A stretch of DNA of 64,000 nucleotides from Letharia columbiana (Eukaryota > Ascomycota > Lecanoromycetes > Lecanorales > Parmeliaceae). Below are positions 30,731 to 43,097 of this stretch, in pieces (position 1 is the first letter of the stretch; each line of letters begins with the position of its first letter). The position numbers and the translations under genes were made by a program. The DNA is taken from positions 62,001-126,000 of the forward strand of contig NW_023501050.1 in the NCBI RefSeq assembly GCF_014066305.1, read 5' to 3'. Below the pieces are notes generated by a model, which saw only the letters and a list, made by a program, of their open reading frames with translations, was not told the origin of the DNA and did not search any database.

Positions 30731-33065
30731 TCATCCCTCTACCTCCCCACCCTCCAGACACCTAATCATGGCCCGATCCTTCAACCCCCTCTCCTCCGCC
30801 TCCAACTTCCTCATCTCCTGCCTCGCTTGATCTTTCTCGAAGAGATTATCCTGTTGCTGCAGCTTCAGCCACGCTTTATGTCTCTCGCAGCGCTTCTTTT
30901 TGCAAACGCCGCGACCGATTTCTTCCTCCTCTTTCTCCGCATCCTTGGTAGCCTCGTTACCCTCTTCTCTCTCTTTCGGTGTAGGCACTCCCAGGACCCC
31001 ATCCGTCTGCAGCGCTTTCTGACCATCGTGCGATGCGCGCCACTCGTTGAACTCGTCTTCAGACCAGGTCAATCGGGAGTCGTAACCACAAATGTTGTTG
31101 ATGGATTTGTCCTGCTCTTTCAATTCCCCAAGCACGTTCTTCGCCCGGGCAGTAATCAATAGCAGAAGCTTGTCACGATCATCCAGTAGCTTCCTCCTCG
31201 CCTTGCAGCGAGCTTTCCTTTCCGCAATACCCGCCAGCTGAGCCGTCTCCTCTGGAGTGAGGGTAGCTTTGGGTTTCTCAATTTCCGCATTTTCCATCTT
31301 GACATCTTGCCCTTCTGGACTCACTGTGGCAGGCGGACTCAGCACCCCATCACCTAGTCTCCGAAACGCGTTAAGATCCTTCGATCTATCAGTCAAAGCT
31401 TTCAACTCTGACGGCTTCAACACACCGCCCAGATGCGCATGATCATCATCGGAGACCTCTTCAGTATTGCCGAAATTGTCAGTGTAATTGTCGCGCCTCC
31501 TCTTCTTATTGCTGCCCGGTCGATCCTTCTGTTCTGCGGAGCATTTACCAAGCGCGAGAATCCTCATGAACTCAGCACCATGTGCGTCCGAGCAGTACTT
31601 CGACTTTACTTGGCCCTCTGATCCATCACGTGCGGGTTCACTACACCCTTCAAGACGACACATCCGTTTCCATAGAGTCTCATTCCCTTTCTCGGCGCAA
31701 TTCGGGCCTGATATGGTCAGCAGGGTCCACGTCTATCGCACGATTAGGCAACTCACAATACCACTTGGAGATGAGTTTGGTCTTTTCCGCAGGCATATCC
31801 ACACATCGACCATGGAACCAACCATCGCATGGTCCATCACAGGCAATCATGAGAGTATGATCGTCAGGCTTGCGGCATATGCAGAAGAGCTCCCCATCAT
31901 CTGTAGCATCGTCATCATCCTCCTCACCATTCAGTACGGACGAACTCCGCGCAGGTGTCTCGGATCCTTGCTTGCGATTCTTGGGCACCGGAGTCTGGCT
32001 CGCACGACTCGTTGCAGGAGTGCCCGTATGTTGCGCTGATGGTGTACCATCAACACTCTCACTTTCGATCTTGCGCTTCTTCGCAGGCGGCTTCACTGTG
32101 TTGGCAGTCCCCTTCTTAGGAGCTGCCCGCTTCTTGCTCGGCCCTGATTTCGCCTTCATTGCAGCAGAGTCTGTCGGAATAGGTGATGGAGTATGGCTTG
32201 CGTCTTTCTTGATGTCTGTGATACTTTTGAGAGTGGGGGTACCGGTATTGGAAGGTTGATCAAAGGCGATTGTAGAACCTTCCACGGCTTGCCCGTCGTA
32301 TTGTTGAGGCGTTTCCAGAGGGATCTCTTGCATCTCTGCTTTGATCTGAACTTGATCACTTTGAGTCTTTGGTAGAGTTGAAGCTAAGATTGAATCTGAG
32401 GGTCCTTGTGAGGGTTGTCGTATTTGTGAGGTAGCCGGCGCGTCTGAATTTTGGTAGGGTTCTTGTTTGTGGGTCTCGCCGTGAAGTCGTGACGATGACA
32501 TCGCTACCTGTTCCGACGTATCACCACTGGCATATCTGATGAGATCGTCTTGTGCCATGGCACCTGGCGCATGTATTGAAAAGGAACTACTTTGGTTTGG
32601 TGGTGATCGTACGAAAGGCGGAAGTCGAGCGGAGTAGTCAGTCTCATTTGATAGCTTCCTCTCGCCCGTAGATGAATGATGGTATTGTTCTAAACCAGAG
32701 GCATGTGTAGAAGAAGGTTGATTTCCAGCATGAGAGAAGTCATTGGTAAGTGGAGGTAAGGTATGGCTGGATCCAGGCCTTGACCCGTAGTGATTGTAAG
32801 TCTGATACGACATCGACTGCGCAAAGCTGCCACTCTGAGGAGGCGAGAGTATGGGAGCGGTACTGCTCGCGGCAGCAGCCAGAGCTTCGAGCCCAGGTGA
32901 CGTCAAGGACGCAAATGGTGTCGGACTTGCGCCATGAACCTCAGACGAAGAACGATACCCGGCGCGATGATCCTGTCCATCCAAGACCAACGGTTGAGGA
33001 ACCGGGGGGGGAGAACGTCGCGCAGAACTCGGGGCGGGGTTGAGGAGTTCAGAGAGTTTGGACAT
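30731..33065 (-). CDS. SPP1: Set1/COMPASS PHD-finger subunit Spp1
   Basis: Two exons: 33065-31757 and 31707-30731, 761 aa; the intron is 49 nt (GTGAGT...CTGAC...CAG) and splits a codon inside the PHD-to-C-terminal link. Residues 1-390 are disordered, Ser/Pro-rich with basic patches (KKRAAPKKGTANTVKPPAKK). The PHD finger is at about 393-441: LFCICRKPDDHTLMIACDGP, CDGWFHGRCVDM and KWYC, with the aromatic and acidic residues expected for H3K4me binding. It is followed by PNCAEKGNETLWKRMCRLEG and CSEPAR...KYCSDAHGAEF, the cysteine-rich segment of the Spp1/CXXC1 family, then a long charged helical region. Spp1 directs Set1 H3K4 methylation. It is longer than the yeast protein, owing to the disordered N-terminus. 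Confident. Confidence 0.92.
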
Positions 33066-33880
33066 GATGGCGCGGAGTGGCGCTGGAGCCTGTCCGTCGC
33101 TGTTGAATTCAAGCAAAGGGGGTCAAAGAGGTCCGCGATCGTGTTTGTGCATCTGTGGATGGCTTCTGGGGGCGCATTGTGGTGGGTGGGTGGATGGGGA
33201 TGCTGGAAGTCTCGCCGTGGGAGAGGGTGTTTCCGGTTCGCGATCTTCGAGGACCAGGCCCAAAATTTAGCGCAAAGTTGGAAGGCGAGATCGACCGCAG
33301 GGATTCTGCAACGGCTTTGGTGTCACGTGAGGAGGGAAATCTCAGCAGTTCTGCCTTGAGATGGATTTTGGTCCATTTTGCGGGCAAGCTCTACACGGAA
33401 TTACCAGAGTCATCCTGTTTGCTGTTAAAGAGAATAGAGAAGTCACTGAAATAGGGGACAGTGTAGGCGAAAGCCATGAAAAATAGAGCGCCATCCAGAG
33501 GAAGTTCATGTTTCGAACCGTTTTGTATTACTGTATTTGACTCTTATGACAAGCAGTGTACCATATGCTGGATATCATCTATCAAAGACCGTCGCTGTAA
33601 GGCACGGTCTGACACGCATCTTCCCAAGCCCCAAGCGCCAATTCGTGATGGAGATCATGCGTGAAGCAACCGAGCAATAGCAGGTCTGGCTCCCACGGGC
33701 TCAGTATCCCTTCTTTCCTTTCTCACCGATGCCAGTCTCTCTAGCGGTCGAGCAATAAACAGTTTGAATGGCCTCAGAGGTGATGTCACTCCTTCCTGGC
33801 TACATCCCCCGTCCTTCAAACTCCTCGAGACCGGAACGTCATGCTTGGTCGTAATGGAAATCATCGCGTGCAAAACATGC
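33066..33880. promoter_or_regulatory. SPP1 upstream region and GT25 gene 3' flank
   Basis: 815 bp with no supported gene. The part nearest SPP1 (33066-33400) is its likely promoter. Confidence 0.35.
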
Positions 33881-35349
33881 TCAACTGCCCGGTATCTGCT
33901 CCTCTACACCCGTCCGGTATTCTGTAACGATAGGTCCTTCCAGGTGGGGATCTTCGCCGTACTGATTCTCCAGCAAGTCCATTCGCCCATCAATCAAATG
34001 CTCCACGTTCAGTCTCGTGCTGTGGACAGTATTGTGTGAGTAGCCTTTAATCCTGACGCTGGACCGATTCTGTGGATCTATATCCGAGTCTCTCTCGTTA
34101 GCTCCAGCAGGCTTGTGTTCGCCGAAGATCTGCGGGAAGACGCTTATGCATTGAAAGCCTCGGTCCTTCTTTTCGCACATCTCACGAAGGCCGAAATCGA
34201 TGGGCTTGTTGAAAATATCCATGGAGAGATACTTCAGGACCTTGGCAGCCCCGTGGTATGAGAGAGCATAAGAGTAGGTGCAGGTGTTCCCAGCGGTGAA
34301 GAACATTATCCTAGTGTTGTCGTCGTAGGCAGACATATCCGGTATGTCTCCATAATTCGCACGGTGTTGTCGTGGGGGTACGTTGGGGTCGTTTTTAATG
34401 ATGAATCGCCGGTCGTCTCCTTTGATGGAGGAAGATGCACAATGGCCGAACCACATCAAGTCCCAGCCGTCACCATAAGGTGAGCGAGGGGCTTCGTCTT
34501 GGGGCGTATCGAGGAGCGCTTGGCTGCCGAGAGCAATGTACTCCATGATAGATCGGAGGTTAAAATCCCAGTCGGCATCATCTTCGATGATGATGGCTGA
34601 TGACAAGCGTCTGCTGACGATCCTGAAGGCGAGTAAATATTTAGCGTGAGTTCTGGACAACGGAGCGAGGTAGAGGCACTCTTTGGCAAAATTCATATGT
34701 CCACGCCAGCAGCCCACGACGCCTTCAATACCAGGTCTATTCTCCCATTTCTAGAGCAACTTTCAGCGTTGGGGTCTTCTTTGTTGAGGGCAGAAGCAGT
34801 CTTACACCAGACAGAGCTTTTTTCGAGATGGAATCTCCTTGAACACCCTCGAGGACATCAAATTCGAAGCCCGTTACAGAGGCAGCCAGAATCATTGCGT
34901 CAAGTTTGTCGGTTCGTGATGGCATATTGAGGACGAAGACCTTTTCGAACTGTGGAGCGCAGTGTTGTCAGTGACAGTTCCTCACCCTCCACAAGCCGCC
35001 TTGGACGTACCCCGAGAGAGGAGTTCTTCAGATCCGCAAGACTGCTGTCGGGGAGACGTCTTTCGCTATTGCCCAGGTCTGGACCAGTCGATTTGGGCCT
35101 CCCGTTGAACCATGACTTTGCTTTGGCGTTTGTTCTTGAAGGCGCTAATGCTGTTGAGTTTGCGGGTTGGCGAGTGTAATCGCCCATGAGGCTGTTCGGT
35201 CGTCGGAACGCGACCAATGTGAGAAAGAGAAAGCAGGCCAGAAGAGAGAGTAGCACCATTCTCCGCTTGGCTTCCCTCCGCTCCCGACGAATCATTGTGG
35301 GACGTCTGGTTGGAGAATACGGTCTTTCACTGTCGACATAAACGTCCAT
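33881..35349 (-). CDS. Glycosyltransferase family 25 protein, type II membrane
   Basis: Four exons: 35349-35011, 34949-34806, 34750-34680 and 34622-33881, 431 aa. Introns are 61, 55 and 57 nt. Start MDVYVDSERPYSPTRRP; a basic cytosolic stretch RRERREAKRR precedes one membrane helix (about residues 31-48, MVLLSLLACFLFLTLVAF), the signal-anchor layout of Golgi transferases. The GT25 domain starts FEKVFVLNMPSRTDKLDAM, has WENRPGIEGVVGCWRGHMN, IIIEDDADWDFN (the acidic metal-binding segment, about 196-203) and GWDLMWFGHC. GT25 covers lipopolysaccharide and collagen beta-galactosyltransferases; the fungal members act on unknown acceptors. Every join restores family text. Predicted location is the Golgi lumen. 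Confidence 0.88.
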
Positions 35350-38300
35350 AATGTCTTTGTGCGATTGTGAGGTAGGGTTGATAAAGGTGGGGGGAAAGCG
35401 GAAATGAGAAAGTGACAATGGACATAGACCATGAAACAAGTGACGCCAAGCAAGGGCGGACGAATGATAGGAAAGCGAGGGATTTATTCTACAGATGCCT
35501 AGACCCGGTAGGCAAAGTGTCATGCAGATCAAAAGGTACCTATCCTGCATGTATGTAAGGTACTTGCACAAATGTCGGACAGAAGAGGAAGTCAAGAAAA
35601 AGAAAGCGAAAGTAGGTGTGGTAGACGAGAGGGTACAAATTGCTCTGCTCGTATCCGAGGCTTGACTGCTGCGGGTACAAGTAATGGCCGATGGGATTTC
35701 AGAGTGAGACTCGTGAGTGGTATGTCAACTTGCTTACTTACGCTACTACCACATGCTTGTATACGAGATACTTTTGGTACTTTGTTGTTATGTACTTATG
35801 TACTTTACAAGACACCCACTTTCACCGACCCTTTGCCTGTCACACAGGTCGAGTTCCTCGAGTTGCATGACTCGGGTCTCGGATGACTAGATCCTGCGGC
35901 CATATCTAGTGTCCGGGCTCTAGCGGATGCCGGAAAGGGAAGCCTAACCTTGTACTGGTTAGCATATCCTGCTGTAATGCTCCTTGCTCCCCCCTCCTCA
36001 AGCTGGACATGGTAGGTACTTGTACTTTTTCGGGAGCTTTTAAAGGAGACATGCATGATACATGATACAGGATACATGATGCAGAATTCCATGACGAGTA
36101 TTTAGAGTTTAATTGAAGCAAGATACACAACCCCGGAGTGCAGTCGTATTGGTCAGTTGGCAATTGCTAATGCGAGCATTCGATAAATCGATGATCATTC
36201 ATCCGTCTGCATATATCAGCTTCGATTCCTAATGGTGCTGGTACAATGGTGTTAGGGACGGTGCTTTTTTATTTTCTCCTCCAATCGCGACTTACAACCG
36301 GCTCGTAGCTACCCCTACAAATCTCAACATCTCAATTCAATACGAGCCACCCAACTCGACTGCAGAGTATAACGTATACGTGGGTCCCAAAAATGTCTAT
36401 TGACGCTCTCCGGCAGAAGCGCGTCTGCGCCGCAGACCCGAACCAAGTCTGTGGCACGGACCTCTATGTGGACTGCTGCACAGCGGCAGCCACACGGCAG
36501 CCACCAATATTGCATTGTCTACTTGCTTTCAACAATCCGGCGTGGGGGGAGAGGTCTCGTCGTATCGCTTTCAATAATTGGCACAAGAATATCGGCATGG
36601 TGAAATGTGTGGAATATGTATGCAATGAATTATAATTAAAGCTTTCCTTCGCACGCTTCCGCAATAGGTACGACTCTCTTACACATGTTGAACCCGTACG
36701 AGTCATGATTCCCTGAACATAACAATATAGAATGGCGCACACAGAGGCGACCCGGGGGAGAGGAATATGTAAGCAACCTCACGAGGGATGGCAGCTGACC
36801 GTCTTCGCTTAAGCTTGGATCCGACAAAGCTCGGCCGAGACTGAGGGATCTTACTCACCGTCATCGTCGATCTATCATTATTGGCATGCGCGACCCCGAT
36901 TGAAACGCACAAGGAATCCTGAATGGGTAAATAACCCAACAATCAGTCAATGGTTTGTCAAAGACGGCACGTGCAGGACTTTGACCTGGAAGCCTGAAGC
37001 CTTCTTCAACAGAGTGGTTCCAGAATGCGTGCTTCAAAATCATGTGTTCGACCACAAGTCGAAAGATCTGTGAAAAATTGCAATCGTTGACAGTCAAAAT
37101 TGCCAAAAATCATCCTTCTGTGCGAGGTCAAATGTTAGGATAATTGGATTGGTCGACTCAAGCTCGAAACGTCTTGAGCCGCAATGAGCCGCAGTGATTG
37201 GACAATGGAAAAGACAATCCCATCTCGCCCTTGCTCGCGTTACGTACCGTGCACAAGGAAGCGACGCAACGTAAACATTACGGAGGTCTGCACTACAAGC
37301 CCGTCCATGCAACCCTTCAGGCGGGGCGTAACCCGAGATCCTGTCACAGTGGCTGGCCCGCTGCTATGGATGTCGACACCAAAAGGTCGGTCTCGCACAT
37401 GCGCTAATAGCAGCCCTAACCCTGCTTTCGGAAGGCAGCCCTGTCGCTAAAGACCTTGGAGTTACCTAGGTACTCATTTCCGGGGACCGCATAGACTGAA
37501 CATGGGGACGTCTGTTGGGCCTGATAGGGGCATGGGCCCTCGAATGGGGTTCGTACAGGTCCGAAACAGCTCTGAGCGCATTGTCCGGGCGGGGCGTTGT
37601 CCGACAGCTGGACCCATTTCGTGGCGGGTGCAAGACTTTTTGGTGTCGACCTCCGTAATACTAGCTACCTTACTTATTTTGAAAAGCTTGCTTTTTCAAT
37701 GCTGTAGACTCGAAGAATGCCAAGTGCTATACTCCGAACCAATCGAATCCTGTTTTCGCAAACTTGACGCTAAAACATACCTTATTTGTTTCTATTTCCC
37801 AGCTGAAGCACTGCTACTTACCTTAGGTACTGAACGACTAGAGTAAACATCGAATATCAAAATCTCATCAATCATCTCTTTAATCCCTTCAATAACACCT
37901 ATCATATATTATCACTAAAGTAAGTTTGCAAACTTCTAAAAGCCAAATACTTCCATACGGTTTTCAACCGTGCCATCTAAACAAATCTTGGCGAATTAAA
38001 ACTAGAAGTCAAGATATCAAATATGATCTCGAGCTTACAAGATTAGTCCCTTGGACGTGAATACTCAAAGAACCCTCAATCAGTTCCTAGAGAGTCACGT
38101 CCAACCTGAAGATAATCAAGAATCCAAACCCCTCTGACCTTTCGAGAGCTCTCCGAGATATCTAAGCTTGCTTCGACAGCCGAGCCCTCGAAGAGCCCTC
38201 GAAAAACCCTCGGAGGGTCTGTGGGGCTGGGTGTCCTCCCCCTCGAGAATGAATTCAACACTCCACAGGAGTGGTCTTCCCACAGTCTCGGCAAGCGTTC

Positions 38301-38611
38301 CATTACTGGTTAGCCGCGCAACCAGCACATGTCTACTAGAGTAGAGCGGACGATCACAGGTGTCAGCTCCAAGCCTTGGAAACGCGCCATGATAAGCTAG
38401 CCTCCTTTCCTCCAATGATAAAACTCCAAGCAGCGCCATCAGCACTTATGCGAATTGAGGATCAACAAGGTTGAGCGATGCCCCCACCCTCTGAGATTTT
38501 CCTCAACGCTTTGAAAATTGGTGTCGACCCACTCGACATTGTATCCTCTCAGCTGAAGTATCGGCCATTCGTTCAGGCCAAAAGCTTGCAGCTGGGAATC
38601 ATAAATGAGCC
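35350..38611. other. Long gene-free interval
   Basis: 3.3 kb upstream of the GT25 and patatin genes, which are divergent. A short ATG-rich repeat (ATGATACATGATACAGGATA type) lies near 36052-36080. A 80-codon frame at 36393-36635 has several cysteines but no signal peptide; I do not call it. Nothing else seen. Confidence 0.45.
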
Positions 38612-39804
38612 ATGACTACAGCTCAATCTGTAGTTAACGAACAGGGTCTCCGCCTGTTGTGCTTCGACGGCGGAGGGGTGCGGGGTCTGGCTTCGTTGTT
38701 TATACTGCAGCAAGTGATGTCAGTTGTCGGAAATGAGCTACCTTGCACCTATTTTGACATGATCGGAGGTACAAGCACCGGCGCGTGAGTAACGCAATAG
38801 TTCTCTGGCGGCAGCCCGGTCATCACTGACTCTCAAACACTGACAGCTTGATTGCCGTCATGCTTGGGTGCCTCGAGATGGACGTTCAGACCTGCATTGA
38901 GAAATACATTGAGGTCATGGATTACGTCTTTGACAATCCTACGCCTGTAATGCCTGTAAACATCTTCAGCCGAGAGCTCACTCCCAAATATCAACAGTCA
39001 AGGCTGAGAGAGCGTATACTGAGTGTGATCGGGGATTCGCGTGTCACCCAAGGCATGCCACCAGAGACCGTACGCATGAGGAGGGCAGGCATACCGTCTC
39101 ACTGCAAAGTGCACGTACACCATGCGCACCCTTAAGCTCAGGCGGCTTACAGTATTCTCAGCTTCGTTGTTGCCACGGACGCCAACACCAGTGACGACGT
39201 CCAATTCACCAACTACGCCCGGCCATTCGAGCAGCAGTCCAACTACTTCGACCAGGTGACATTGTGCGAAGCAGCTCTTGCGTCCACAGCCGCGCTTTCT
39301 TTTTTCGAGCCCATGAAGATTTCCCACGGTGGCATCAGCCGCACATTCCTCGACGGCGGCTTTTACCAAAACAACCCCGTCTCAATCCTATGGCGCGAAG
39401 CCCTTGTGCAATTCAATCTCACCGACGCCGAGCTTCCCCAACGCATCCGCTGCATTCTCTCCATCGGCACTGGGAAAATGGGCCCCAAAGCCCTCAATGG
39501 CACAGTCAAGCACGTCGCGAAGAGGTTCATCGAGCTCGTTACGCGAACGGATGATACCGCAAAAGAGTTTCTTCGAGCTCACCAGGATCTAGCGACGATC
39601 CACCGGTACATGCGCTTCGATCCTCAGTACATGGAGGATATTGGGTTGGCGGACGCAAAGAAGAAGGATAGAGTTGCAGAGCTGTCGGCATACTATGGCA
39701 ACAACCCGGATCACCAGACGAGGTTGTTGCAGTCCCAGGAAGCGGCAGGATCAGAGCAGAGTACGTCATACTTGGAGCATGAGGAGCAAGTGAACTTTGC
39801 CTAG
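38612..39804 (+). CDS. Patatin-like phospholipase
   Basis: Proposed exons 38612-38784, 38847-39110 and 39162-39804, 359 aa. The oxyanion motif DGGGVRG is at residues 19-25, the nucleophile elbow GTSTG at 53-57 (Ser55), and the catalytic Asp in FLDGGFYQNNPV is about residue 210, so the Ser-Asp dyad is complete. Intron 1 (GTGAGT...CTGACAG) is clear. Intron 2 must lie near 39105-39161 because the frame hits TAA at 39133; the join that restores the expected FVVATDAN strand uses a GC donor (AAAGT/GCACGT), giving CKVFVVATDANTSDD. Patatins hydrolyse acyl lipids (PLA2-like); in fungi they also appear as effector domains of NLR-like proteins, but here the protein ends soon after the catalytic domain. 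The family is sure, exon 2/3 less so. Confidence 0.85.
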
Positions 39805-40833
39805 GGTCGCGGTGACATCGCGTTCGCTGTTGTATTTTTTCAGGTTGCATGCGAGCCTCGTTACATGGGGTGATACTATTATGGTATCCAGTCTTGTATT
39901 CAGTCTTGATGTGGTGTAGTGTGAAAGCTGACTTCCACTTTGCTGCTGCAGATGTGGGACAGTTGTCCATGCCTCGTGTGACGTCCGAACGCCACTTTTA
40001 TAGGCTGAATGGGTCATCAACATTTTTGAAACGCACAAGCGACTCATACTGGGGTTACATCACACTAGAATCGCTCACCATATATGAGAAGATATATCAT
40101 GAAACATGCAAGATTAACCCTGAAAGCAATGGCTATGTGTGGTGTGAGTTGAACTTTGAGTCCGGACATGGCTATCACTGAAGTATCAGTACCTGTCGTC
40201 AAGGAGAGCCAGTTTCCCAGAGACTTTGATATCGCCGTACAGATCCGCTGACTCTCACTGTTTCGAGGATTAGACTCCATGTTCCGACGCCAATTTCGCG
40301 GCCACCACCCTCCAGTCGCCCTCATCGAAGAGACGTGGCGTCGCTTGCTCCGCAATGCTTCAGCACCACTCGAAAAAACGCCGTATCCAAAAGGTTTTGT
40401 CGTAGCAATGATATACATGTTGCACATCGAATCGCACTTCAACGACAGGAAGCCCAACAGCAGAGACGCTCGGCGTCCGAAGAAGGTCGTTCTCTCTCCC
40501 GAGAGGCGTGAGCTCTGCAAGTCTTTTGGCTTCTGGGCGCCGTGCCAGTGCGGAAGTCATTGTGGTCGAAGGTGGAATTTTGCCAACAAAGTCGGGATCA
40601 GTAAAGGTGGATGGCCGAACCGATTCTGTGCGGTTGCGATGGCAATCGCCGAGGGTAGAGGCGGAACACCTTGGTTGGAGACAAGGACAAAATGGGAAAG
40701 AGGTGGAAATTAAGGTATTGAACATCAAAATGAATGTACGTCGTCTTTTGCCTTGACTGGAACTTTTCTCTAGCAGTAGCTAAGATCCTGCAGATTTGGC
40801 AAGTCACCTGTCGGAAGATGGTATCGTAACGAA
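39805..40833. other. Intergenic, no supported gene
   Basis: Between two convergent genes. The frame 40279-40713 (+, 144 codons) and an overlapping antisense frame have no recognisable content. Confidence 0.35.
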
Positions 40834-41679
40834 TCAGGCTTCACCGAGCAGACGGTGATGAGAGGATCTGTTGGATCTGTTAGAGGCCAGAACAATCGAG
40901 GTCTGGCTCTGTCTTTCCAATCGAAAGGAAGGAACCGTATGAGCGGGCGCAGGTGCCGCTACCGGATCCAACGAGCCTCGGGAAGCTGTCGGGGAGCCCG
41001 GTTGTAACCAGGCAGTCAGACTGTGGCTGCGATTCCGCCGTTGTAGACGACGTCGACTCAATCGACTTGTGTAGCTCGCTTGGCATCGGGAGTCCGTAGG
41101 TAAACCAGGCGTGCTTCTCCGAACCCAAGCAATAACGCGACTGCCTCCACTAGTGGTCATAGGAGCATGGCCGTCGAGACTGTTGCTGCTAGGTACGCCG
41201 GCAGAAGCTCCGAGCGTTCCTTGAGGGCTCCTATTATTGAATAAATGTGAGGAGGCAACCGCAGATAGAGGGACTCGTGTTGACGCCGGATATTCGATCA
41301 TCGGCCGTTGAGTGTGCTGAGCACCCTGCGAGCATCGCTCTGCAGCGATCCATTCGCGGTGTTGTCGCTTCAGTCTCCGCTCGGTTTCTTGCTCAGACCT
41401 ACGCTCTCTGCGTTCCTCCTCTTGCTGTAGCATGCGTAATCTCCGCCCTTGTCGGTGGTCTTCTCGTCGCTCGCGTGCCCGGCGGCAGCAGTGTAGAATG
41501 CCTCCACATCCGACATTGACCCAAAACCCGCACCAGACAAGGCCGCAGCAGACGACGAGAATGAGGAACGGGATGCCAAAACATAGGATCAGAACTATAG
41601 CGTAGGTCGCTATTGTAGTATCAGTACGTCCTCGCTGTTACAGAGTAAGGCGTCAAATACCTAAGGAGTCCGAACCCAT
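40834..41679 (-). CDS. Single-pass membrane protein of unknown function
   Basis: Two exons: 41679-41661 and 41609-40834, 264 aa; the 51-nt intron is GTATTT...ATAG and splits codon 7. The start reads MGSDSLATYAIVLILCFGIP and continues FLILVVCCGLVWCGFW, a strong membrane helix at about residues 8-36, followed by a Gly/Cys juxtamembrane patch (VGCGGILHCC) and a very basic coiled-coil-like stretch (RRARERREDHRQGRRLRM LQ). The rest is Ser/Arg-rich and disordered. Around 41128 a second frame (GSEKHAWFTYGLPMPSEL) also looks protein-like, so a further intron or frameshift near 41130 is possible and the C-terminus is uncertain. I do not recognise the family. The CC pairs near the membrane could be palmitoylated (inference). 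Confidence 0.5.
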
Positions 41680-43097
41680 GGTCGGTAAACGATGTGGGCG
41701 AGGTCCGCCCAAGCGTCCCGGGGTATGTCAAAAAGGCGCAGATTTGTTGTTGAGCATCAGCACGGGAGGGTGGATAAGTGAATGGACTGCACGCCCGAAT
41801 AGCAAGATGTTGGTGTGCAACAGTTGCTTAGAATATATATAATCGAGAGACAGTGGTAACGAATGTGGCGTTCACAGGAAACAAGTGATCGAAGCGATAT
41901 GAACGAAAGCTGCTGGCAAAAGAGATGGGAGAAGCGTAAGACTGTGGCCAGTAGCGATGATGGATGGAAAGGACTTGTGCTTATTTTTATGACGAAATAG
42001 TTTGGTGTGGCAGACAAAACTAGCGATTTTGCAAGAACCACAACAATCCTTCATTGTTGATCTTACAAGCCATCCCACCATTTTTAATTTACAGATTTCG
42101 ACTTTCTGACTGACTATGACCTAGTATTGAGGTAATTGCTCCGGAGTGTGGTGTTTTTGGGAAAAGGATGATGCTTGGTGGGGGGAAAACATTCTTGTGT
42201 CACCAACCGAGTGAATTACCTCCCCTCCTTTTCCAACCTTTGCATTCCTCTATATCTCCCTATATCACCGTACCATGACTCGAAAGAGACGTCAAGTTCG
42301 GACTGAGCTGGGGCCAGGTTCCTATCGTCTTGTTTGCCCCCAACTCCCTGACGTCTACCGGAGTTCCCAGAGCGTACGGTAGGTAGATACCCGATCTTAT
42401 CTATCTTCTTGATTAAGTTGTGGAGGAGATTTTTGGGGGACGTCTTCATCGAACGCCGTCATGTTGACTTCTGAGCCCTCAAGTGATACCCGCCGTTCAG
42501 CGAATCATTTTTTAGCCTGCGTTGGGATTAGTGGGACGCGATTATGACGGGCTTACGTTGACCGACGTTGGTCACTCTGCATGCAAGGGATCGTTAATGC
42601 AAGGACCCAATGCTGCCTTCGTAGATTAGATTATACCAAGTACCATGCGAAGGTCTGCAACAAATGTCCTGAACGCCGAGATACCTCCGCAAATGCTTGA
42701 AGGTCGAAGCTAGACTAACAAATTTATATTAGTGTAACAGAACTCAACATTCGTATATTAATTTACTATTACATAATTTTCAACTGAATCATGGTGAAAG
42801 TCTAGCAGTGTTCGACGTGCATGAAAGTGATGTTCCTGCATGATCGATCAGAGTTGCCAAGACTTGATACTGGCTTTTTGACTAATCAGACCCCTGCCCA
42901 TGTGCGTCATCGAGACCCTGAATTTCAATCCTGTTCCAAGCGGCTCTCCAACTTGGCCTACTATCCACACTTCAACATCTTCTCTTGTTCCTCCACACAA
43001 CTCAAACAACACTCTACAACTTCAAAACTACATCCCACACCCCTCCATCATCTCCCCCACCCCAAACCAACCACACCAACCAACGCCAACCACAACC
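41680..43097. promoter_or_regulatory. Divergent upstream regions of the membrane-protein and LEA-like genes
   Basis: A/T-rich around 42715-42790. The last 150 bp before 43098 are C/A-rich (ACACAACTCAAACAAC), typical of a leader of a well-expressed fungal gene. No ORF supported. Confidence 0.4.

Noticed and set aside
40279..40713. 144-codon plus-strand frame and overlapping antisense frame
   Set aside because: No domain, no supporting introns, overlapping frames of similar length on both strands.
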